Source: an uncultured Hungatella sp. (GTDB taxonomy: Bacteria > Bacillota > Clostridia > Lachnospirales > Lachnospiraceae). Taken from it: a stretch of DNA of 36,504 nucleotides. The position numbers and the translations under genes were made by a program. Positions 30,462 through 36,504 of the stretch are shown piece after piece. The notes beneath the pieces were generated by a model. The model worked only from the letters and a program-made list of their open reading frames with translations, ran no database searches and was not told the origin of the DNA. The stretch's first letter is position 1. Each line of letters opens with the position of its first letter. The stretch is taken from contig CAJUPQ010000033.1 in assembly GCA_910588505.1 (NCBI GenBank), positions 1 to 36,504 of the forward strand, given 5' to 3'.

Positions 30462-32063
30462 ATGAAATTAATGTTCATCGGCGCGGACCATGAGGTGACG
30501 GGAAGCTGCCATTATGTGGAGTGCGGGGATACGAAGCTGGTAGTGGATTATGGCATGGAGCAGGGGATCAACCGGTATGAGAACGCGGACCTGCCTGTGG
30601 ACTGCGGGGATCTTGACTATGTTCTTTTGACTCACGCCCATATTGACCATGCGGGGCTTATCCCTCTTCTGTATGCCAGAGGGTTTCGGGGAGAGATCGT
30701 GACCACCCACGCCACCGGGGATCTGTGTCAGATCATGCTGCGGGATTCGGCCCACATTCAGGAGATGGAGGCGGAGTGGAAAAACCGGAAGGCCAGGCGG
30801 GCCGGAAAACCGGAGGTGACTCCTGTGTACACCATGGAGGATGCCCAGGGGGCTTTAAGCCATCTGACGACCTTTGACTACGGGGAGATGGTAAAGCTGA
30901 ACGACGACATTACCATCCGGTTTACGGACGCGGGCCATCTTCTGGGGTCGGCTTCTATCGAGGTGTGGTGCCATGAGGGGGACGTGGTGAAGAAGATCGT
31001 GTTCTCCGGGGATATCGGCAACACGGGTAAGCCTCTGACCAGGGATCCTGACTACATCGAGGAGGCGGATTATGTGGTCATGGAGTGTACTTACGGGAAC
31101 CGGGAGCATGACGCGGTCATGGGCCATATTGACGAGCTGGCCCGCATTATCCAGACTACCCTGGACCGGGGCGGCAATGTGGTGATTCCGGCTTTTGCCG
31201 TGGGGCGCACTCAGGAACTTTTGTATTTTATCAAGAAGATCAAGGAGGAGCACCGGATCTTTGGCCATGAGGGCTTTGAGGTGTATGTGGACAGTCCTCT
31301 GGCAGTGGAGGCCACCAATATTTTCAAGAAAAATCTGCTGCAGTGTTTTGACGACGAGACCAGGGAACTGGTGAAACAGGGCATTAACCCCATTGAGTTT
31401 CAGGGGCTGAAGCTTTCCGTTACCAGCGAGGAGTCAAAGGCCATTAATTTTACCTCCAACCCCAAGGTCATCATCTCTGCCTCCGGCATGTGCGACGCCG
31501 GGCGGATCCGGCATCATTTAAAACATAACCTGTGGTATCCGGAGAGCTCCATCGTGTTCGCGGGGTATCAGGCAGAGGCCACTCTGGGGCGCAGCCTGAT
31601 CGACGGAGCCGCCACGGTGAAGCTGTTCGGGGAGACCATCGACGTCAGGGCTCATATTGAGATAATCCAGGGACTGAGCAGCCACGCGGACGTCCACGGC
31701 CTGCTGAAATGGATCGGGGCGTTTAAGAAGAAGCCGGAGATGGTCTTTGCGGTTCATGGGGACGACGCGGTGTGCGATATCTTCGCGGAGCGGCTGACAA
31801 AGGAGATGGGCCTGATTGCATCCGCGCCTTTTAGCGGATCGGTGTTTGATCTGGCAAGCGGGCAGTGGGCAGAGCGGACCGAGGGCGTTCCGGTTGCCAA
31901 GGTTACGCCGGCCAGGAAGAGGGCCGACTCTGTATTTGCCCGTCTGGTGGCTGCCGGGGAGCGGCTTGCCAGGGTTATTCTCCACAACGAGGGAGGAGCC
32001 AACAAGGATCTTGCCAGGTTTGCGGATCAGATCCATGCGCTGTGCGACAAGTGGGACAGATAG
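30462..32063 (+). CDS. Beta-CASP metallo-beta-lactamase-fold RNA-processing hydrolase
   Basis: A 533-residue enzyme of the CPSF/Ysh1-like MBL family. The Zn-binding motif is THAHIDHAG (His58, His60, Asp62, His63). Further metal ligands lie in 'DAGHLLGSASIEVW' and 'IVFSGDIGN'. The beta-CASP domain covers about 200-400 ('VVIPAFAVGRTQELLYFI', 'VIISASGMCDAGRIRHHL'), and the Zn-dependent hydrolase tail has 'GLSSHADVHGLLKWI' and 'VFAVHGDD'. Such proteins are predicted endo/exoribonucleases; the target is unknown, and an assignment to RNase J is not supported. It has its own promoter after sigE and AAGGAGG before ATG 30462. The last 60 residues are basic and less conserved. Confidence 0.9.
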   Translation: MKLMFIGADHEVTGSCHYVECGDTKLVVDYGMEQGINRYENADLPVDCGDLDYVLLTHAHIDHAGLIPLLYARGFRGEIVTTHATGDLCQIMLRDSAHIQEMEAEWKNRKARRAGKPEVTPVYTMEDAQGALSHLTTFDYGEMVKLNDDITIRFTDAGHLLGSASIEVWCHEGDVVKKIVFSGDIGNTGKPLTRDPDYIEEADYVVMECTYGNREHDAVMGHIDELARIIQTTLDRGGNVVIPAFAVGRTQELLYFIKKIKEEHRIFGHEGFEVYVDSPLAVEATNIFKKNLLQCFDDETRELVKQGINPIEFQGLKLSVTSEESKAINFTSNPKVIISASGMCDAGRIRHHLKHNLWYPESSIVFAGYQAEATLGRSLIDGAATVKLFGETIDVRAHIEIIQGLSSHADVHGLLKWIGAFKKKPEMVFAVHGDDAVCDIFAERLTKEMGLIASAPFSGSVFDLASGQWAERTEGVPVAKVTPARKRADSVFARLVAAGERLARVILHNEGGANKDLARFADQIHALCDKWDR

Positions 32064-32204
32064 GGACGCCGGAGGTTTTTCGTGTAACCTTTCTGTGTAA
32101 TGTTTAATTAAATCTTACAATATATTACTAATTTTGTATGCCTATTCCATTTGAAGCCGGATTGTGATATGTTAAGGTTATCACAGAATAAAGGAATGAT
32201 CCCC

Positions 32205-33059
32205 ATGAGGAATAGAGGAGTCGTGATCTCGCTGGCAGCTATGGTGCTTATTGGAACGATGATCACAAAAGGGACCTATAATTTCATAGAGAAAAACAGC
32301 GGCGGCAGTACGGCCCAGGTTACGGCGGCTGCCCTGGATGGGGCAGGAGAAGCCCTGGTCCAGGCGGCGCCTCTTGGGGCAGAGGAGGCGGGACAGGAGC
32401 CGGCTTTTGATATGGGGGAGGCCGGGGAAGGAAGCCCTGGCGACCTGGAGGAGGGCGTCAAAGAGGAAGACCATATGCCGGGCCCCATGGCAGACAGCGG
32501 GGAAGGCGTCAAAGAGGACGCCGCTGTTTTGGCAGAGGGAGCCATGGCCCAGGCGTTGTCTTTGGAGGAGCAGGAGACCCAGGCGGAGCGGTCTCTTCTG
32601 GATACCGGGAAGACGTCAGGGGAACAGCCCCTGGAGATGGAAGCCGGGGAGGAGGACTGGGATTCACAGTCTTACTATGTGAAGCGGCTGGATGACCTGG
32701 ACAGCCAGATCAAAAAGAGCCGGGAAAAGCAGCCGGAGGCTAATGTGAACAGTTCGGTGAAGTCCGCGGCGTCCAATGAGCTGAAATTGTGGGACAGCGA
32801 GCTGAATGATATTTATAATGGGATTTTAAAGACGCTGGACAAGGAGGAGTCCCAGGCCCTGGTGAAGGAGGAGCGGGAGTGGCTCAAGGAACGGGATGTT
32901 TTGGCTATGGAGGCGGCCCTAAATTCTACAGGCGGCTCCAGCGAGAGTATTGAGTACACGCTGTCCCTCATCGAGTCAACCAGGGCCAGGGCTTATGAGC
33001 TGGCAAGGCGGTACGGACAGGCGCTGGGGGAGCAGAGCGGGCAGGAGGATATGGATTAA
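32205..33059 (+). CDS. Membrane-anchored protein with C-terminal LprI-like (DUF1311) domain
   Basis: A 284-residue secreted or anchored protein. The start is ATG 32205 with AAAGGA 9 bases upstream; the open frame extends to 32151 without better starts. An N-terminal hydrophobic helix (residues 5-20) is followed by an acidic, Gly/Ala/Glu-rich low-complexity region of about 140 residues, with no lipobox. The C-terminal third ('SAASNELKLWDSELNDIYNG', 'VKEEREWLKERDVLAMEAAL') resembles the lysozyme-inhibitor LprI family: a helical repeat where two residues normally Cys are absent. A role in cell-envelope protection is possible, but the family's biochemical role in Firmicutes is not settled. The 141 bases upstream hold no clear promoter. 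Confidence 0.65.
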   Translation: MRNRGVVISLAAMVLIGTMITKGTYNFIEKNSGGSTAQVTAAALDGAGEALVQAAPLGAEEAGQEPAFDMGEAGEGSPGDLEEGVKEEDHMPGPMADSGEGVKEDAAVLAEGAMAQALSLEEQETQAERSLLDTGKTSGEQPLEMEAGEEDWDSQSYYVKRLDDLDSQIKKSREKQPEANVNSSVKSAASNELKLWDSELNDIYNGILKTLDKEESQALVKEEREWLKERDVLAMEAALNSTGGSSESIEYTLSLIESTRARAYELARRYGQALGEQSGQEDMD

Positions 33060-33106
33060 AAACTTGAGGAGGGGTTTTTGCGGCAGATTATGAAGTTGGT
33101 GTATAA

Positions 33107-33154
33107 TTGAGTGGGCAAAGGGGGGCGAGGGTTGTCGTGGGGAGGGAAGAGAGG
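33107..33154 (+). mobile_element. Palindromic MITE-like element, half copy C
   Basis: TTGAGTGGGCAAAG followed by a GGGCGAGGGTTGTCGTGG-type arm matches the left arm of copies A, B and D for about 48 bases and then stops. No right arm is present, so it is a solo end or deletion remnant. Its 3' end (AAGAGAGG) lies just before the MerR gene at 33165 and appears to supply its ribosome binding site. Confidence 0.65.
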
Positions 33155-33164
33155 ATATTATGGT

Positions 33165-33962
33165 ATGAAAGTGCATGAGTTTTCTGCCCGTCTGGGGATA
33201 CCTGCCAGCAAGATCCGCTACTATGACAGGTACGGGGTCATATCCGGCAGGCGGCTGGAGGGAAATAATTACCGGGAATACGATACAAAGGATGCTTTGG
33301 ATATCTACAATGCCCTGATGTTCCGCAGCTTTGACATGAGTGTCAGCCAGGCGGCAGGGATCAATGGGGAATGCCGCCTGAAGGATGTCAATGACTGGCT
33401 GAGCCGTCACATTGTGGAGGTGGAGAGGCAGATCGCCCTGGAGCAGATGCGGCTGGAGAGGCTGCAGCAGATGAAGGAGTATTTTACGGATATCAGGGAA
33501 GGGCAGACCAGAGTTGAAAAGTTTCGGCTGCAGAAGAATTATGAGGTGTGGACTTTTGGTACGGACAGGCCGCCCAATCCAAAGACGGCACAGATCGCCA
33601 GGACCCTGGCGGAACATCTCCCTTTTTCTTATGTAGCCTTGAAGATCCCGGAGGACAGCCTTTTTGGAGACCAGGTATACCAGGTCCAGGCAGGGCTGGG
33701 GATCCTGGAGGAAAACCGGGTGAGGTGCGGCCTTGATCTTACGGAGGCTGCTTTTGAGATCGCCGGGGCGGAACGGCTTACCATCTGGTTGGAAAAGGAG
33801 GATCCCTTTCACCTGACCCGGGCGGAACTGGAGCCAATCTTTAAGGAGGCGGCTCTACAGGGGGTGGAACTGTTTGGGGACGCGGTGGGGCGGATGTATC
33901 TGGGGTATACTATGAACGGGCGCAGGGTTCACTGTTTTGCCCTGGGGATCTGTTTTCGGTGA
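33165..33962 (+). CDS. MerR-family transcriptional regulator with C-terminal effector-binding domain
   Basis: 265 residues. The N-terminal winged helix reads MKVHEFSARLGIPASKIRYY, then 'DRYGVISGRR', the MerR pattern. A coiled coil follows at about residues 85-115 ('HIVEVERQIALEQMRLERLQ', 'QMKEYFTDI'), the dimerisation helix. The C-terminal 145 residues, with 'YVALKIPEDSL' and 'GDAVGRMYLGYTMNG', look like a GyrI/BmrR-type small-molecule pocket by layout; this is inferred. ATG 33165 is chosen because AAGAGAGGA precedes it; the frame stays open from 33111 through the repeat fragment. The next gene's promoter has a 19-bp spacer with a dyad, the classic MerR target, so this regulator probably controls the flavin reductase and senses its substrate. 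Confidence 0.87.
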   Translation: MKVHEFSARLGIPASKIRYYDRYGVISGRRLEGNNYREYDTKDALDIYNALMFRSFDMSVSQAAGINGECRLKDVNDWLSRHIVEVERQIALEQMRLERLQQMKEYFTDIREGQTRVEKFRLQKNYEVWTFGTDRPPNPKTAQIARTLAEHLPFSYVALKIPEDSLFGDQVYQVQAGLGILEENRVRCGLDLTEAAFEIAGAERLTIWLEKEDPFHLTRAELEPIFKEAALQGVELFGDAVGRMYLGYTMNGRRVHCFALGICFR

Positions 33963-34040
33963 ATCCCGGGGATCCTGGCAGCCCTGTTTTTTGGAACACT
34001 GAAAGTCGATAAAAAATTAACAAAAATTGCCCTTTTTCTC

Positions 34041-34071
34041 TTGACCTGTAAGCCGCTTACAGGTTTAAACT
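34041..34071 (+). promoter_or_regulatory. MerR-type promoter and operator of the flavin reductase gene
   Basis: TTGACC (34041-34046), a 19-base spacer and TAAACT (34066-34071). The spacer holds the perfect dyad ACCTGTAAG-CCG-CTTACAGGT (34044-34064). Over-long spacers with a central dyad are the mark of MerR-activated promoters, where the regulator untwists DNA to align -35 and -10. The cognate regulator gene ends 81 bases upstream. Confidence 0.85.
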
Positions 34072-34135
34072 ATTTATGCCGGAAGGGATAGGTGATCACC
34101 TTTGACAGGCAGAAAACGAAAGGAGAAGAAAGGTT

Positions 34136-36268
34136 ATGAAAAAGAGGATTCTTTCCTGCGGTCTGGCCGCGGCCATGGCTGTCAGCCTGGGGGCTTGTTC
34201 ATCAGCTCCCACAGACGCCACCACGGCGGCAGAGACTACCACAGCAGCAGAGACCACCACAGCGGCAGAGAGCAGCCAGGAGGCAGAGGAGGGAGGCGTG
34301 TCGGGAACGTTTTCCGGCTCTTCGGCAGGGATGCAGGGGACTGTGTCCGTGGATCTGACTGTGGAGAACGGGGTTATCACAGAGGTGAAGGTTACGGAGA
34401 ACCATGAAACCCCCAGTCTGACAGCAGTTGTTTTTGAGCGGATCCCGGCTCAGGTGGTGGAGCACCAGACCACCAAGCTGGACGCGGTGACAGGAGCTAC
34501 GTTTGCCAGCAACGCGCTGATGCGGGCGTGTACCCAGGCAGCAGAGGCGGCCGGCCTTGATATGGCGGCTCTGGATGCCAATGAGTACCACGCCCAGGCG
34601 GGCGAGGATGAGACCTGGGATACGGATGTTTTAGTTGTGGGCGGCGGCGGCGCCGGTCTCTCCGCGGCTATCACGGCGGCGCAGGAGGGTTCTAAGGTTA
34701 TCCTGGTGGAGAAGAGCTCCTTTTTGGGAGGCAATACCATGATGGCAGGCGGCGGCTACAATACGGTGGATCCGGAAGCCCAGGAGAACATGATCCTGAC
34801 TCCGGCCCAGAAAAATACGATGGACGGCTATCTGAAGCTGGATCCTGCGGATGAGGCTTTGAAGCTGGGGCAGTTTCCTGAGTGGAAGGAAGTGCTGACC
34901 ACTCTTCAGCGCGAAATCAAGGAATTTTATGCGGCCAATGAGGGCAAAGAGCCTGGGGTTGACATGCCTGGATTTGATTCCAACACGTTACATATGTGGC
35001 ATATCTATGTGGGCGGCCTGCGCCAGTTAAATGACGGAACCTGGGTTGCCTCTGACATTGACATGGCCCGCACGCTGGCTGAGAATTCCCTGGATGCCTT
35101 CAAGTGGATGGAGAGCATCGGAATTGACGCCAAGACCGGAGCGGAGGCTTCGGACACCGTGTTTACCGTTCTGGGGGCCATGTGGCCAAGAACCCATGCG
35201 GTTTCCGCTGACAAGCCGTTGATCGACGCTCTGGAGAAGGCGGCAGAGGACGCGGGGGTTACCATCTACACGGAGACAGCGGCTGTGGCTTTGACCACGG
35301 ATGACAGCGGAAAGGTCATTGGGGCAGAGGCCAAGAAGGCTGACGGCACCAAGATCACTGTCAACGCGTCAAAGGGCGTGATCCTGGCCAGCGGCGGTTA
35401 CTGTGCCAACGCGCCTATGGTGAAGGAGTATGACAAATACTGGGGCGACGATCTGTCTGACCACACGCTGACCACCAATGTAGGCACCAACACCGGCGAC
35501 GGCATTGTCATGGCTCAGGAGGTTGGGGCGGATGTAACTGGCATGGAGATTGCGCAGATGATGCCCTCCTCTTCCCCTCTTAAGGGTACATTGTCCGACG
35601 GCATCTGGGGCGACGCCTCGGAGCAGATCTGGATCGACGGAAACGGGAAGCGGTTTGTCAATGAGTACGCGGAGAGGGATGTGTTGACCAAGGCTTCTCT
35701 GGGGCTGGATAACGGGGTGTTCTACATCATCTACGCTGGCCACGGCGACGACAACGGTGTGTGTAAGGGTGCTGCCATGGAAGATACCTGCTTTGGCAAG
35801 GACGTGAAGACCATGTGGGAGACCAACCAGATCTGGTACGGCGCCACGCTGGCGGAGGCGGCAGAGGCCACCAAGAACGCCATCGGCGGCAATGCTCCTT
35901 CTTTCACAGAGGAGCAGCTGCGGGAAGTGATCGAGACATACAACGGCTATGTTCAGGCCCAGAAGGATGATGACTTTGGAAAAGAAGTGATCTCCGGAAG
36001 TATTGATCTGGAGGCGGTGGACGCCAATCCGGATCTGGGGATCTGCATCACCCCGAGGAAGGCTTCCCTGCACCACACTATGGGTGGTGTTGTTATTGAC
36101 ACGAACGCCAATGTTCTGGACAAGGACGGAAAGGCTATCTCGGGGCTGTGGGCTGCCGGTGAAGTGACCGGCGGCATCCACGCAGGCAACCGCCTGGGCG
36201 GCAACGCGGAGGCGGACGTGTTTACCTTCGGAAAGATCGCCGGACACAGCGCAGCGGCGGCAGAGTAG
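34136..36268 (+). CDS. Extracellular FMN/FAD flavoprotein reductase, fumarate/urocanate reductase-like lipoprotein
   Basis: 710 residues. The lipoprotein signal ends LGAC (Cys21), followed by a TTAAET repeat tether (residues 28-46). An FMN_bind domain follows with DAVTGAT (116-122); the Thr is the expected covalent FMN site attached by ApbE. Then comes a fumarate-reductase-type FAD domain: dinucleotide motif 'VLVVGGGGAGLSAAITAA' (about 165-182), 'SSFLGGNTMMAGGGYN', 'LHHTMGGVVID', and the FAD-closing 'AAGEVTGGIHAGNRLGGNA'. Relatives reduce fumarate, urocanate or other enoates as terminal electron acceptors in anaerobic respiration at the cell surface. The heme domain of Shewanella flavocytochromes is absent. 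The acceptor is unknown. GAAAGGAG lies upstream. It is probably MerR-controlled. Confidence 0.9.
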   Translation: MKKRILSCGLAAAMAVSLGACSSAPTDATTAAETTTAAETTTAAESSQEAEEGGVSGTFSGSSAGMQGTVSVDLTVENGVITEVKVTENHETPSLTAVVFERIPAQVVEHQTTKLDAVTGATFASNALMRACTQAAEAAGLDMAALDANEYHAQAGEDETWDTDVLVVGGGGAGLSAAITAAQEGSKVILVEKSSFLGGNTMMAGGGYNTVDPEAQENMILTPAQKNTMDGYLKLDPADEALKLGQFPEWKEVLTTLQREIKEFYAANEGKEPGVDMPGFDSNTLHMWHIYVGGLRQLNDGTWVASDIDMARTLAENSLDAFKWMESIGIDAKTGAEASDTVFTVLGAMWPRTHAVSADKPLIDALEKAAEDAGVTIYTETAAVALTTDDSGKVIGAEAKKADGTKITVNASKGVILASGGYCANAPMVKEYDKYWGDDLSDHTLTTNVGTNTGDGIVMAQEVGADVTGMEIAQMMPSSSPLKGTLSDGIWGDASEQIWIDGNGKRFVNEYAERDVLTKASLGLDNGVFYIIYAGHGDDNGVCKGAAMEDTCFGKDVKTMWETNQIWYGATLAEAAEATKNAIGGNAPSFTEEQLREVIETYNGYVQAQKDDDFGKEVISGSIDLEAVDANPDLGICITPRKASLHHTMGGVVIDTNANVLDKDGKAISGLWAAGEVTGGIHAGNRLGGNAEADVFTFGKIAGHSAAAAE
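34220..34273 (+). repeat. Three 18-bp tandem repeats coding the TTAAET tether
   Basis: Units start at 34220, 34238 and 34256, differ by a few bases and encode TTAAET, TTAAET and TTAAES just after the lipidated Cys. Copy-number change would alter the tether length in six-residue steps without shifting the frame. Confidence 0.8.
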
Positions 36269-36331
36269 GATGAGAAGCGGGGAAGCGGCTTTGAGGGCTG
36301 TGTTACGGTTCATGGGCTTTTTGATATATTG

Positions 36332-36504
36332 TTGAGTGGGCAAAAGGCGAGGGTAGTCGTGATGCCAGGGAGGGAAGGGTGGTCCTGTCCGGGTGAATTT
36401 ATGCCATGGAGATGAGACCAGGGAAACAGGAGGGCTGATACCCGAGTGCTTCCCGCTTTAAGGGCTCATCGGAATGTTTGGCATATCTGAACCCGGACAG
36501 GACC
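36332..36504 (+). mobile_element. Palindromic MITE-like element, copy D (cut by window end)
   Basis: It starts TTGAGTGGGCAAAAGGCGA, 63 bases after the flavin reductase gene, and runs out of the window. The core matches copy B almost base for base (36398-36434 identical; 36449-36503 nearly so). Within it, GGTCCTGTCCGGGT (36381-36394) and ACCCGGACAGGACC (36491-36504) are perfect 14-base inverted repeats, with a further ATGCC...GGCAT pair inside. The whole element is thus a nested hairpin whose missing right arm should lie in the next 50 or so bases. No ORF. Confidence 0.75.

Noticed and set aside
1..36504. CRISPR arrays, tRNA or rRNA genes, phage or plasmid genes
   Set aside because: I saw no regularly spaced direct repeats with unique spacers, no tRNA-like cloverleaf with conserved T-loop bases, and no rRNA, integrase or phage structural genes.

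Overview
The window looks like a chromosomal segment from an endospore-forming, anaerobic gut Firmicute, most likely a Lachnospiraceae (Clostridium/Enterocloster-like). This rests on a Gram-positive-type dcw (division and cell wall) cluster, spoIIGA-sigE, strong AAGGAGG-type ribosome binding sites, frequent TTG/GTG starts, GC-rich codon use, lipoproteins with Ala/Thr/Glu tethers and an extracellular flavin reductase. The genus is inferred; no rRNA is present.

Layout. 1-487 (minus): 5' part of a TauA/SsuA-like substrate-binding lipoprotein. 833-7092 (plus): a complete Opp/Dpp peptide transporter in the order B-C-D-F-A, with two Spo0A-box-like heptamers at its promoter. 7405-8606: a HAD phosphatase and a YerC/TrpR-like repressor. 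8756-11617: a MalE-like binding lipoprotein followed by a chemoreceptor. 11645-13447 (minus): a DUF1836-type protein and YchF. 14016-14171: a 51-codon Spo0E-like gene behind tandem Spo0A boxes.

14366-27475 is the dcw cluster: mraZ, rsmH, ftsL, two class B PBPs (ftsI then spoVD-like), mraY, murD, ftsW, murA, ftsQ and ftsZ. mraZ has five AAAGTGG-type operator boxes in its leader, the second PBP a sigma-E-like promoter, and ftsZ its own sigma-A promoter. murE, murG, murC and murB are absent from the cluster. 27565-28401 holds small unrecognised or frame-disrupted genes. 28770-30366 is spoIIGA-sigE, behind a promoter with a long 21-bp spacer and a structured leader of about 200 nt. Then come a beta-CASP metallo-RNase-like gene, an LprI-like membrane-anchored protein, a MerR-type regulator and a secreted FMN/FAD fumarate/urocanate-reductase-like lipoprotein. 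Its promoter is a textbook MerR type (19-bp spacer filled by a perfect dyad).

The most novel structure is a family of four dispersed palindromic MITE-like elements at 7184-7285, 13593-13823, 33107-33154 and 36332 to the window end. They share the end sequence TTGAGTGRGCAAA. The longer copies carry a nearly identical core, one short copy has a 5-bp target-site duplication, and a half-copy forms the leader of the MerR gene. A second theme is sporulation wiring: Spo0A-like boxes at opp, spo0E-like and spoIIGA, and sigma-E-like sites inside the dcw cluster a few kb from sigE itself.
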